Source: Astrocystis sublimbata
Lineage: Eukaryota; Ascomycota; Sordariomycetes; Xylariales; Xylariaceae
Assembly: GCA_022453515.1 (NCBI GenBank)
Contig: JAJNNY010000056.1
Location: forward strand, 124,001 to 188,000
Direction: 5' to 3'
DNA: 64,000 nucleotides
A program made the translations under genes and the position numbers. Below, piece after piece: positions 1 to 12,200 of the stretch. The notes beneath the pieces were generated by a model. The model saw nothing but the letters and a program-made list of their open reading frames with translations. It was not told the origin of the DNA and did not search any database. Position 1 is the stretch's first letter; every line of letters begins with the position of its first letter.

Positions 1-591
1 GTTGGGGCGTGCGGAGTAGGAAGCTTATCCGATAGACCCCGGGTCTGTTTACAAACTTGAGGAACTGTCGCCATATCATCTACATCTATGTGCATCGTAC
101 CACGCTTGCGATACCTTCGACGGAGATCTGGACCTCTAAGACCAATCGCAAATCGCATGGTCACAATTCATGAAAACTCCGCCCAACACGAGGGTTTTTG
201 CACATTACCTGTGATTGTGAACAGGACAGGCCGGCATAGTGGCGCCGTGCAACACTTATTAGCGGGGTACCTACATATTGTGTGTAGCATCGATTCTGTT
301 CTACATGCCTGCATATCTCGAAGAGGAGATCGACGTTAACACCCTCGCTATCAATCCTTGGCAATGGCCCGTCCGCCTTGTGCGTCCCCAGTCCCGGGAA
401 TTATAACGGACCGCTATATCGCATGTTGTGGAGGGAGAATGCGTACAGGTAGGTTGGAGCTGTAATATATAAATATACTATGCCTCCAATGAGAGGAATT
501 TCAGTTCACAGTTCTGCTCACTGCCACGATTGAGCTTTTACTCGTGGTGGCTCGCCAACGGAAATTCCAGCCATCAGCTCAATTAACGGAC
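1..591. other. Upstream intergenic region of the M6 peptidase gene
   Basis: No convincing coding exon is seen here; the short open frames on both strands resemble no family and overlap each other. An AT-rich stretch around 463-478 (TATATAAATATA) lies about 115-130 bases before the ATG at 592 and is a plausible core promoter for the M6 peptidase gene. Confidence 0.5.
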
Positions 592-2839
592 ATGGGCCTC
601 AACGCTATGTATGATACCCGAAAGGCACTCGCCGCCGTCGTGGCCGGTTCAATCTTGACCAACCTAGCGACTGCCGCGCCGTTCTCACTCCAGAGCGACC
701 CTTTCGCAGTGCTTGACCCTCAGAATGTTGTTCTTCCAGACAATATGACCTGGGCCGACTATGTGAAACCACCCGGTACTACTGTGAGTACACAACATTT
801 GATCTGGTGACTACCAAAAATGAGCGCTCTCTTTTTGAATGAGAGTCTATGTTTTGGCAATCTTGAATTGACACGAGACCCCGTGCGATAACGTGGTCAA
901 GGTTGTCAGCGAATAACTGACAAAGTACTATTACAGTGGTCTGACCCAAGCAGAAAAGGTTCCGAAAGGAATTTCAATATCGCGCTTGTTGTTGTCGATT
1001 ACCCCGATCATCCTTTTGTAATCACCCAGGAGCCCGAATCAACGCCTTTCAAAAACCCACAGCCTGTTGTGTCTAGTCTCAGCCGCGAGGAGGTTCCCAC
1101 GTTCTACCGCGACTTCTTGAACAAGCCTAGCGAGCTCAATCGCATGCATACTCTGCATGAGTATTGGATGGAAGATTCTGGAGGTCGTTTCGGTAGGAAC
1201 CACTCTACCCGCGTTTGCTTCTTATTGTTGTGACAAGGAGATGGCTAATCGATAGAAAGGTGTGGATTTGACGGTTTTCGGCGCCTATGAAATGCCTAGT
1301 CGGTCTTATCAATATGGCATTGACAATGGCTTTAATCCTGATGGCTGTCCAGCAGCTGGCCCTTGCGCATTGAATATTCGCAAAGATGCGTTAGGAGCCT
1401 GGCGGGCCGAGATAGGAAACGAAACCGCGGAAGCGTACGAGCTGGTTTTCATCCTCTCTGCTGGCCAAGACGAGTCTTCAACGTGGCAGGAGTTTGGTGA
1501 AATGATATTTCAGACACCTGAGGATGTCTCCGACGAGTTCGGCCCTCCCGATGGCTCCATCCCGAACTGGGCACACACTCGATATGTCAACTGGACGTCC
1601 TGGGCGTCTGCTAGTAGTATATGGCCCAACGCTGGCGATGGTTCATCAACCCAAGCTGAGAGCTCTGGCATGTCTACCTACGCACACGAGTTGAGCCATC
1701 TACTAGGCATAGGTGACAACTACAACAACCCTTACGGGCAGCCACCACAGCGCGATTATGCAGGCCCTTTCTCCATGTTGTCGCGAGGCAGCTTCAACGG
1801 CCCAGGAGGTCCTCATACTCGCTGGCAGATACCAGCACAGCTCGGAGGCTCGATGGGCTCCCCGCACACCATGGGTGATAAGTTACGTATCGACCTAGTT
1901 GACGATAGCAAAGTATTGATGCTATCGCGGGCGGCGCTTCCTGACTCTGGACTGGTGACTGCTGAGATCACGGCAAGAGTGGTGAGCCCGAGCGCCACGC
2001 AGCTAATGGGGTTGCATATCGTATTTGGAAAAGATCTCACCCCGACATGCAATGCGCAGACAGATCCGTTTTGCGACGGTGGCGGATACAGCAACTACGA
2101 CATCGAGGTCATCGACCGCATGGGGGCGGATTCATTCCAACCCGACCACGGCGTCATGATAAGCAAAACAAAGAATGCCACGGGCAATGCGCCATTCCAA
2201 TGGGTCATCGACGCAAACCCCCAAGATATCAACGTGGTCGACTTCTACCGCCCCGACGGAACGCCTTCCATGCTCACCGTAGGCGACTATCGACAGCTTG
2301 CTGATGCTTTGTTCCATGCTGGAACGCGATCAGGCTCTCAATTTGAGTTCGTAGACGAGCCCAATCGCCTGCACTTTTATGTCCTCGATACTCGCCGTGA
2401 CGACGTTGGCGTTCTGCACTACACAGTTTCCGTCCGCTCACTCGACGGAAGCGGTGCGAGCGAGCATGGCGTTGAGCTTAGTGCCGGCAATGTGGCCAAG
2501 CATCAAGCAGCCAAAGTTACAGACGAAGGCGTGACGTGCTCATTCGAGCTCACGAATTCAGGCACGTATGTCGATGGCGAGGCAGCTCACCCTCAAGACT
2601 TGTCTGCGTATCTCAAATCCGATGTGTACCGGTTAAGAGCAGAAGTTGATGGCCAAGGTTGGCGCGTTGAGCTGCCAAATGCTCTTGCTGTTGCCGAGTA
2701 TGGAAAGACAACTACTGTCAATGTTGCGGTAGGTGCCGCAGGGAATGCTACGAGTGACGCTGTGGTTACTCTGACGGCCACGTCAGAGTCAGACGAGAAG
2801 ATATTCGGCACTTCTGAGTGCCAGGTAACCAAGAGCTAG
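592..2839 (+). CDS. Secreted M6 family (immune inhibitor A-type) metallopeptidase
   Basis: Predicted secreted zinc endopeptidase of about 675 residues. Exons are 592-783, 937-1192 and 1260-2839; all junctions are GT-AG and keep frame. An ATG at 607 is an alternative start that leaves the signal peptide intact. The N-terminus has a hydrophobic signal segment ending near ATAAP. The zinc site HELSHLLGIGD (about residues 292-302) fits the M6 pattern HExxHxxGxxD: two His ligands, the catalytic Glu and the third-ligand Asp. The C-terminal 200 or so residues look beta-rich, as in other M6 proteins. Family members are best known from bacteria (InhA of Bacillus); fungal copies exist. The gene faces the S28 peptidase gene, with 316 bases between the two stops. 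The fold and secretion are well supported; the substrate is unknown. Confidence 0.9.
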
Positions 2840-3155
2840 GCAGAATGTCTATAAGTAGATGGTTAAGATATTCCAGCCGTAAAGAACAATCTTGTTGTGT
2901 CTTGCACCAAACGAAGACTTGCGTGATATCGGTGGGTTTAGACCTTTCTGCCGCAATCAATAGTGAGTCCCATTGCTCCCATGCAACGTTGATTTAGCTT
3001 GCTGTTAAGCAAAAGCACTTAAGTTCATAGAAAGTCCAGCCGAAGCCTATATACTTCATTAATCACTGTGGGTGGTTTGATACATCGTTGGCAGAAGCAA
3101 GAATTCTCTCGGGTTTTGTTGTTATTTATCATCTATTCACACTAACAGGCTATCT
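2840..3155. other. Convergent intergenic spacer between two peptidase genes
   Basis: This holds the 3' ends of both the M6 gene (plus strand) and the S28 gene (minus strand). No additional coding frame or repeat is seen. Confidence 0.5.
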
Positions 3156-4903
3156 CTAAGCGTTGACGGGATATCCAGGCTGAGTGTAGAACTCAGATAC
3201 CCATTGCTTCATCTGGGCGGTCTGGTCATCTGCGAGGACCTTGGCGTCCTCATTCACTCCCCAGTTCTGACCATAAAGGTCAGAACAATGGGTGCCATGC
3301 TTCAGGTAGCGAACGGGCAGTTGCTCGGTGCTCTCCAAGGGGCCGCCGGGACGGAACTTGGAACTGTAGGTCGAGTCGCGCCATGGGTCCCATTCACCGT
3401 TGGTCATCATCAGACGCGTGGTGTTGGTAGCAAGCCATCCGCCGGTGTACTCGTTGACGCTCTCGGCGGACTTGCCCTTGGCGATACCGAAGTCGTGGCC
3501 AGGGAACCAGAGAGGGCACTGGGCGCGCCAGTATGCTTTGTTCACGAGGCGCGAGACGAGAGTGGTCTGGCCCTTGGGGGCGCCATCTTGCCAGTACTCG
3601 AATGCCTCGTTACACAGCATCCAGTTCCACTGTCGGTTGCCCGCGTTGGCCGGCGTTAGGTCCTTGTAGATGGGGTTGGAAGCATTCAAGCCCTGAAGAC
3701 ATTCGGTGTTGAATTTGCCCTCAAAGTAGCCGTATGACTCGCAGAAGCCAGGCAAGAGTGTTTCGGTGAACCACTTCGCGTAACCATCTAGAGCCTTGGT
3801 CAAACCAACCCCGCGGGCACTGGGCACCTTGTTGGTCGAGTTCGGCCATACGTTCTGTCACAAGAATTAGCACACTTGAGTAGCTTTAAGTGAGTTTTGA
3901 GTTGCGTGAGAAGCAATCAATCGTGGCTTACCTCAACGTAGTCGCAGAACCTATAGAATGGGGTGTAGCCGAGGCTGCCGGCGCTGTAAAACTGACCCGA
4001 TTGCCATGTCCAAGGGCCATTCTCGATAGCACTAGGAAGACAGATTAGCTACGAAGATTAACTGTGCCGTAAAAGAGAGGCTTACGAGGCAAAGTCGGCG
4101 TCTTTCAGGCCCTGAAGCATGAATTTGGCCTTCAGCTTCGCCTTCTCCTTGGGGCTGCCATGCTGAAATACCGCATCGACATAGTTGACGACTGCATTGA
4201 CATCGGCGGTGCAGTTCTTGGGGGTAGCCTCCAAGACAGGGACAAAGTACTGCCAGAAGTCACCGATAGCTTGTACGACGCCGCTGGTGCCGTAATACGC
4301 CCAAAAGGTGCCCGGGTCCTTGTTTGCGATCCAACCTGCAAGCGCGCCAGGGTAGGATCCTCCCGTGTAAATCCAAGGAGCATCCTTGGCATTACTCTTG
4401 CCCGTCTTGTCGAAAGGCGTCTTCAGGTGGTTGGCGAAGTAGGTGTTGTCCTTGATGGAGTTGTCGAGAGTGAGGTATTTGAGATTGTCGACGGTCAACT
4501 CCTCGAAGGGCGACGAACCGCCCCAATAACGGTGCTCCATGATAACGACGGCACCACCCATCTCCTGGGCAAATTTACCAGTCAGGCGCGCCGAGGTGGG
4601 GTAACTGACATTGAAGTTGTCACCGGCCTGCTCGCCCGGATTCACGAAGATGATGGGCGAGCCAGGGCCCTCCCAATACTGGGTGTTATACCAATATCTT
4701 TGCTTGAAGGTGCCGAGTTCAGGATTGGAGTGATCGAGTAGTTGATCGAAAGTTCCCCAGCCCGAAGTGTTGTTTCCAGAAAGCGAGGCGATCATGAAGT
4801 CGTCGACCGGACCAACTTGCATGCCGCCATAGCGAGCTCTTTCGAAGCTGGCAGAGACGCCGGCGGCCAGCAATAGCTGGCTGGCTGCTGTGAAGGCCCT
4901 CAT
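3156..4903 (-). CDS. Secreted serine carboxypeptidase, S28 family
   Basis: Predicted extracellular serine peptidase of about 538 residues, related to prolyl (Pro-Xaa) carboxypeptidases. Exons on the minus strand are 4903-4086, 4031-3932 and 3854-3156; each junction is GT-AG and keeps frame. The start at 4903 gives MRAFTAASQLLLAAGVSASF, a good signal peptide; the frame is open further upstream but without signal-like character. The nucleophile motif GGSYPGALAGW places Ser near residue 183. The C-terminal exon has NGEWDPW (charge-relay Asp) and KHGTHCSDL (His), completing the S28 triad. There are several N-glycosylation sequons and paired Cys, as expected of a secreted enzyme. These enzymes cut short peptides after proline, often at acidic pH. 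The gene faces the M6 peptidase gene. Confidence in family and structure is high. Confidence 0.93.
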
Positions 4904-6186
4904 CTTGTCGGGGTGTAACCTGGGAGGATTGACTACGGCTACAAACGCTTGCACAGGAACAACAAGGTGACCTTTTTCGCAACCCTCTCCGGCCAGCTGC
5001 TTCTTCTTATATGCATCACATCTCACAAATACTGGCCCCCGCAGAAAGGTCTAGCTTGGTAGGGCAGTCCGCTGCAGCAATGCAGCTTATCTCTATTCAG
5101 GCATACGATGGCGCGGTTTCTGCGCGCGGCTCACAAAGACGCGGGCGAGACAGGGAATCGGACCCGTCCCACTCGTCGAGATAATCGTGTTGACCTTCCG
5201 CATTCCGCAATGGATGTGCCTAGGGTCGTCTACGGGCTTAACATGACCTTCTGTTTGGGGTTAGGCGCCCGGTGACCAACCGCAACGATGCCACGGCTTT
5301 GACGATCCGCATTGGCCAATTGGTGCTGGAATCTCGGTACGGAGGCTGGTGAGCTGGCAGGCCAGCGACTGGAAATTTGGAGCTGTTGCGTTGCAGTGGC
5401 GAGCCAAGATCCGGGGTCACAGGAAAATATCATTTTTTGAGAGCTTGTTATCGTTGTAGGATGGCAATCTCTTTGTCCGCCATGTTGACGGCAAGCCGAT
5501 GATGCCACACGATCTGTGGCTTGCAGTCGGCGATCGGCGAGTCGGTCAGAGAAGGTCGAGATAGCGGTATGTCATTGGCTAATATGGCTATTACACTCTA
5601 CAGGGATCACCAGAGTTGGCCGGACCTCTCCAAGCTCAAGCGGAGGCGACATTGCGCCTTTGTACGGAGTAAGTATTGTGAGTATTGTGGTCCTCCACAT
5701 TCCCTCATAATATCGCTGCATAACACCATGTATTATACTGTACAGTAGGAACCATACCGGGAGTAGTCGTAGACGTGCATGGGCTACCGACTCCCTGTTG
5801 AATCCAGCCCTGGCCAGCTTGTACCTACTAGTACTGTAAGTAGTATGCAATGTCACCTTACTTCGGGTTGTTATCTGCATCTTCGTGCTTTTGTGAGCAT
5901 CCTCCAGTCGGCAAAAACGTATTTGACAAATGCCAAGGTAGCTGCCAAGGTTTACAAGGCAACGAACGACTTTGAGGGAGTGTAGTCGTATTCTGATCAA
6001 CTATCTTGCGCTGCCTTATTTGAAGAAACATTATTACTATAGAAATTTCCAAAATGCGTATACCTCACTAGTCTTGCCATATTACATGCAATTTCTATTA
6101 ACCTCCTGTTCCACTAGATCTGTATACTGTCGAAGTGTACCTTGTTTGGATTATTTAACAACCCCCCTGCCCCCCAAAGGGTTACC
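4904..6186. other. Intergenic region
   Basis: About 1.3 kb holding the promoter of the S28 gene on its left side and the 3' end of the GPI-protein gene on its right. Small open frames on both strands show no family resemblance. I see no repeat or RNA gene. Confidence 0.4.
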
Positions 6187-7165
6187 TTACATAAAAGCGA
6201 TGGCGATGACACCACCCGCCGCAAGAGCGATTTCATTGAATTGAGCCCGCGCCGCTGCCGCCGTCGGGATAGTACTGTAAGTCGCGCTCGCGCTCGCACT
6301 CTGCGACATCGTGCCTGTTGGCCCTGCGGCACCTGAAGTTATAGCAGGCGTGTTGCTGGTGCTTTCCGAACTGCCGGGAGCCTCCGCTGATGATGAGGAT
6401 GAGTCCACTGGGTACACGGTCGCGGGGTATGTTGCCGTTGTCAGATATGGACAATCCTCTACCGTCGGTGCGCAAGATGACACCGTATACGCGCTTGTTG
6501 AGTACACGGTCGTCAGGGTTTGAGGGCTGCTGTCACTGCTGCTGCTGCTGCTGCTGCTACCGCTTTCTGTCGGCTGCGTTTCCGTCGGATAAGTGGAGGC
6601 GGCGCCTGAAGTCGGTGTGCTGGAGCTGCTACCGCTGGGCCCAGGAGAGGTACTAGAAGGGAGTTCTGTAGTGGGCGAGACTACTGTAGTTGAAGATGTG
6701 TCGGTTGTGGTGACTGGGCTCGACGTTGTTGTTGGCGTGCTATATGACGAGCTGGTTTCGGTAGGGGGCGGGACAGTGACGGTAGAGGTCGATGTAACTT
6801 GCGTCGTGGTTGCGTGCGTGTAGGTGTAAGTGACACAGGAACAGGCTGAGCTAACTGCTTGGATGTTTCCGTCGCAGTTCTATCCCCCAAGTTAGTCCTC
6901 AAAGAGTGATGTCTCGCGTTATGACCAAGTGAAGAACTTATCAGCCACTACCTACCGCGAATGGAGTTGGGATGACAGCGGCATCGGTCGTAGTCGATGC
7001 GAGGAAGTCAAGGCAAAAGACCGGGCCAAGTTCTGCGGCCTCCTCGTTGATGAAAGCACGGTAGCAGTTATCCTGTTCGCAGTCGGGGTATGTCCAGCGC
7101 CTCAATGAAGCGGTAGACACGCCTACGAGGGCAAAGATGCCCACACTGAGATATCCAACGCGCAT
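6187..7165 (-). CDS. Ser/Thr-rich GPI-anchored cell-surface protein
   Basis: Predicted 300-residue cell-wall or plasma-membrane protein. Exons on the minus strand are 7165-6956 and 6879-6187, in phase. The start MRVGYLSVGIFALVGVSTAS is a signal peptide. A short Cys-containing N-terminal region (CEQDNCYRAF, CLDF, NCDGN, SACSCVTY) resembles small Cys-rich surface domains but does not clearly match the CFEM spacing. It is followed by about 190 residues dominated by Ser, Thr and Pro, likely O-mannosylated, including a run of eight or nine Ser from an AGC repeat. The protein ends with a hydrophobic tail (FNEIALAAGGVIAIAFM) directly before the stop, the typical GPI-attachment signal. Function cannot be assigned beyond surface display. 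An upstream-facing gene-free region of 1.4 kb is its promoter. Confidence 0.8.
6536..6558. repeat. (CTG)n trinucleotide repeat inside the GPI-protein gene
   Basis: About seven and a half CTG units on the plus strand, read as AGC codons (poly-Ser) in the minus-strand gene. The repeat is in frame, so copy-number change would lengthen or shorten the Ser stalk without shifting the frame. Confidence 0.85.
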
Positions 7166-8598
7166 GTTGTATGACGATATGTATATAACGAATGACTGAA
7201 GTAAGATGATATCTAGAAACCTGAACCACTGAGACCTCGAGGGCTACGTTTAGTGAAGCAATGTCGTGTATTGTATTGGGATTTGAGAGCAAAGGAGCGA
7301 CTTGGGCTGAAACCGTACTATTAGGAGAACAAAGTCATCAAATCACAAATCTACACATGCCTCCTTTCAGCGCGAAATTGGATTCTTGCAACAGCCAATC
7401 ACTTGAGCCAGGCAAATGAGGCAGTCCAATTCCGTCGTACCTTTTTATTATTTCGGCCATAAACTCCAATCAGACATGTGCATATGACCTTCGGGGCGCT
7501 TAGACGCCGCATACTCTTTTTTGATGGGATTGAGCGTTCAACAAAGCGCGGTGACAGGCGAATCGCGGATCGGCTAGTACGTGCTTTACATCACAAGATG
7601 CTAATTAAACTGATTCCCGTTGATTGTGGACAGAGAGATTCGGGCAGAGTAGTATTGCTCAAGTTCCAGAGAAAGCAAAGGTTCATGTGCTGAATGCTAG
7701 ACATGGGCTGACCAATCTCAACGTCTAACTCTAACTGATTGGTGCGCCGCCCTAATGCAGATGCATTCACAGAGATGAGTGTTGATACTCTACAACGAAC
7801 CACTACAGCTTTGAAGGTGCCAGATCGTTTCGTTTGATATTGTGTGCTTTGTTTTATGAGGTCCTCATACTTCAAGCTACATCGTGGCGTGCTGAGAAAG
7901 CCTTATTATTCTTGTCGTTCGCAGACTTGACAGACAGAGTAAGCTACGTTTGACCTTCCTTGAATGTGAATTGATGCCGTATCTTGTTGATTACATTCCA
8001 TCTCGGCGACTTCCCGAGAAGCTTCGCTTCACTTCTGTACAATTGACGACGCGGGTTCAGAGTTGAGATCGTGATGTGGAACCCGCCTAATGGTACTGAT
8101 GATATATAATTAATGTATAAATCACTTCGATACACCTACGTTTGGCTGCGACTGTAGACTCTCAATAAATGGAGTACCATTTTTTTCCTTTTTAAATAAT
8201 AACACCAGGAATGTAGGCAACCATCGCGCGAAAGCAAGCAACTTATCCATGGCATTGGTCCTATTTACTACGTTCCTGTATACAGCTTAACTCCCGAGTA
8301 GTTTTTCATGGCATGTGTCGCAATAAATCAAAGAAATTTGGGACTATTTTCAATCGTAACTCGCCTGCAATACTCATTGAATCAGTGACGCGATGTTGAG
8401 GCAATGAATAGGTACCTAAGTGCTGAAAGTATTGTAGCGGTCATGTGACGTCATAGGACTGTGGTATGCCTACTTCTGTAGTCGGTGATTACGATAACGA
8501 GAGAAATAGCTTTTTTCCAGACATCAACATCATATTTGTTGTGTATTTCTCGTCACTGAAGCCCCTCGAGTAGCCCAGTCCGAATTCGTTATCACAAA
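7166..8598. other. Divergent intergenic region
   Basis: About 1.4 kb between the GPI-protein gene (minus) and the DUF2237 gene (plus), so it should hold both promoters. AT-rich, with only short unrelated open frames; no RNA gene or mobile element recognised. Confidence 0.4.
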
Positions 8599-9254
8599 AT
8601 GGCATCCGGCAGCCTTAATGGTAAGTCGAGAGTTACACCATTTCAGATAGTGCCATTCAGATAGCGCACAGCATCACCCAAAGCAGAGACGGAACTAACT
8701 CACCCTCACCCTCATCCCCTAGTGTTTAAACAGCCTCTGAAGCTATTCTCCCAACAGCCGATGACAGGCGTATTCCGTGACGGGTACTGTCGAACAGGCG
8801 GGAATCGGGATCCGGGAAACCATGCGGTAGCTGGGATAGTCACAGACGAGTTCTTAGATTTCTCAGCGTCCCGAGGCAACGATCTGCGCACCATTGGCCT
8901 GAGTCAGTAATATTGTTATCTCGCTGTCGTTCTTCTTGATTTGGCCAGTCTTTGGGCTCAACATGAACTTGTTGGAGTTGAAACGTCGTACCTACGCCCC
9001 GCGAGTTTCTTTTCGGTCCATGTTTTAACGTAATACAACTGACTCCAAGTGATATAGAGGGTGGCTGCAGTTGGTGCTTGTGCACCTCTCGCTGGCTCGA
9101 AGCTTACCAGGCCTACCGAAGCGGAAAGGTCAGCACTCTTGGTGTACCGCGGGTTGACCTGGACGCTACCGAGGACACGGCCCTCAACAAGGTTGACTTG
9201 AATACCCTCCGCCAATTTTCTGTGCATGGTGGAATTCAGAATGGCGGGAACTAA
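8599..9254 (+). CDS. DUF2237 family protein
   Basis: Small protein of 132 residues assembled from three exons: 8599-8620, 8723-8902 and 9058-9254. The junctions are GT-AG with donors GTAAGT and GTCAGT and keep frame throughout. Motifs of the DUF2237 family appear in order: NVFKQPL, PMTGVFRDGYCRTG, GNHAVAGIVTDEFLDFSASR and GNDL; then, across the second intron, LKGGCSWCLCTSRWLEAY, and a tail with DLDATEDTALNKVDL. The family is widespread in bacteria and eukaryotes and has no established function; its conserved Cys residues are all present. The last exon ends with a few Gly/Asn residues. The gene is easy to miss because no single open frame exceeds about 65 residues. Confidence in the model is high because every family block falls in frame. 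Confidence 0.9.
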
Positions 9255-12200
9255 ACTTGTGCAACTGGGCAATTTGAAGAGGAGAGATTACTCTGTTTCA
9301 TCCGGGGTAGCTTTGCAGTTGCTGTGTAACTGGTAAGAGTATCACGACTCAGGCACCGAGCGCTTAGTACGCTCGGTCCCGATGACTTACTTTGGAGGTG
9401 TCAGAAGCCGTGGCGAGATTCGTGCTTGCACACCGAAGCCACATGATGTAGGGAGATACATATGATGGGTTTTATTGCATTCTCATCGGATAACCATGGA
9501 GTATACGCGACAGGAAGAGCAACATATTTTAAAACCCCCGAACAGAATCCGAGATGTTTACATAGTATTGACATAGCATACTCGGGGCAACTTGACTAGT
9601 GGCCGACCCTGTTGCACGATCAGATGTCAGGGAATGTCTCACTGCGTCTTGAATTTACTACATGGGTTGATAGGTAGTGTGTTGACTCGCATTGACGTGA
9701 CAGAATTGACAGGATAGGAGCGCAATATAATGGCAACTATGGGTGACGACGTTTTGGTGCCGGGTTTTCATGGATATTGGCTTCCACGGATGTGGATGAT
9801 GGCCCGCAATTACCGAAGTTCGGTGCACGACATATGCAAACAGCGTCCTGGGGTTTCACAGATGCGTACATAGGAATATTTACGCATGCAATGGTTCAAG
9901 GTTAGGTAGGTAGGCTCGGCTTGTGCTCTGGCACTCTGGGTCGTAGCATACGAGGCATAGAAAACGGCGGGTGGCGCCGTCGTCAATCTCCCAAGGCTCA
10001 GTCAGTGTACGCAATGTTCATCAGCGACTGTGCATCTTGCGTTACTATACCCGGTGCATCGTGCCACCATGGCTGATCGAACAGTTCGAGCACGAAAACG
10101 ACGTTGAGTTGATTCGGCGAGCTCAGACTCAACAGGGTCAAGTATGATGCGACGGCAGAGACGGACAGTGCTCCCGGTATCTCCACAGGCGAAAGAAGCG
10201 TCACATCAACGACCTACACATTGTTGAAGATAGGCGAGATGGGTACATATGTGAGGTTGCTAGACTACGTGGAGTAGCCAGTGGGCGATCAGGTGGTTTT
10301 TCTTCGTGGGGTTCCCGAGGTTCCCCTCAAGCATCTATTGGTACGATGTGGATGTTTGCAGAAGGGATGGGAGCATCGTGCAGCAGGCCGTACGCACATG
10401 CAGGACCGAGCGCTACTGTGAGCGAGGGAATTCATGAAACACAGCGAACAAGATGCGAGAAGAGTTGCATAAGAGTGCAGCTACACATGAAGTCAGACTT
10501 CCAAGTTACAACTGCTCGAACTGCTCATTATAAGTAGAAGTGAACCATGAATTTGCCCATATTTTGTTGGCCTAGGTAAAGGCTGCCGAGGGGATCCTAC
10601 GAAGTTGCCTATCCCAAGAGCTTGGTTTCCAGGGAAATGTCGCCTCCATATCTACTCAATTGCTGTGACGAATTTGCAAATCCAACACGCCATGTGTGCT
10701 GGCTGGCCTCTTGCTGCTGGGGCCGTTAAGTTTGAGACAGACCCCCCCGATTACAATAACACTTACGGTACGGTACGCCTGCGATAACAGACAAAGGACT
10801 TTGGCTCCGGAAGCGGATTCATTGTGGTGATGTATGTGAGTATGCATATGCGAACAAACGAATGGAAATTTAGAGATTAATAGCAGCTCTCCACTGAGGA
10901 GCGCATCGTCCTGGTGGTAGTAAGACTTGGATACGATGCTTTTCTAGGCGAATTCCCCATCTGCATCTCAATGTTGGCATTGTACCTATCATAGCTAGGG
11001 CTCGGGTGGTGGTCGAGTGGTGATGATGGTTTCATGGCGGACACGCTTTGCCAATCTTGAATAATGGTATTGTTGAATGTGAGGATTGTCTTAGTGCTTA
11101 CCATCACTACCTGTACACTGGTAGGTGGGGATCCTAGAGCCTGTGGGGCTCGACGGGGCTACGGGGTTACGGGGCGCAACGTGTCCCCCACTCGAGGCCA
11201 CCCACCCCTTTCCTTGCCGCCCACGAGCTCAAAGCGTGCCATGAGCGAGATCCTTCATACATGTACATACCTACATATTGGATGTTTATCAAGACGTGGT
11301 TGTCTAGAAGTGTTGCGGATGCGCCCAGTATCCTTGGCTAACAACCTCCGTACTTCTACAGTACTTACCTACTGTACATACAAGCCTACGAGTAGAGACG
11401 GGGCCATACCTCTCGCCTAATGCCCATGGATGGACTCCTCTGAAGAAAGCACTGTCTCAGAAAATTACAGATGCCATAAAGGTCAATGCTATACCTATTG
11501 CATGCGGCCTAACAAGGCGATGGCCTTGGTGGCCCTGTGCCAAGACGCTGGATGCTGGCGTGGCTGGGTTAGCTGCTCCAGGTGGATAGCTACCGTACGG
11601 CGTAGGTAGGTGAGGGCTCGGTAGGCAAGGTAGGTAAGATATCAATCAAGCTCAGGGGTCTCGGTAGGAGGGTGTTCTTCCTTGGTCACTTGGGCTCGTG
11701 GCATTGCGGGAGACTTACTTTTCAGTTCGTTACCGTTGACCCGAGTGAGACCTGCCTGCCGTCTCATGAAGAAAGTTGCCTTCCTCTTGTTTCTTGTTTC
11801 TTGTTGCTCATGTTAGTTCTAAGTAGTCTTGCGCATTGGATCCACCCTTCCAGTTAGAACTGCACCACTCTCACTCTCACTCTCACTTGTGCTTCCCTAA
11901 GGTAACAACTTTGTTACTTAACCTAGGTACATACCTGGGTAGGTACACATCGGTGCCAATAAGGGGTAATCTAGACTCTGATACCTAGCTGGAGTACATG
12001 TTCCACGGGTCACAGTGCACTTGGGGATCGGGCAGGTACTTTTCTCCACTTGCTGCCATCTGCCACCCATCCCATTCATTCAATTCAACCTTATCCACCA
12101 ATACATCGTCGGTGCATCCGCCCACCAGCGAGACCAGTGCCCTCACCCGCTTAGATTCTCAGCATTCCGTCAGCAACCACCAACAACCCTTGCCCCTTGT

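Noticed and set aside
9998..10204. 67-residue minus-strand open frame inside the long gene-free stretch
   Set aside because: No ATG-linked upstream exon, no motif, and flanked by stop-rich sequence.
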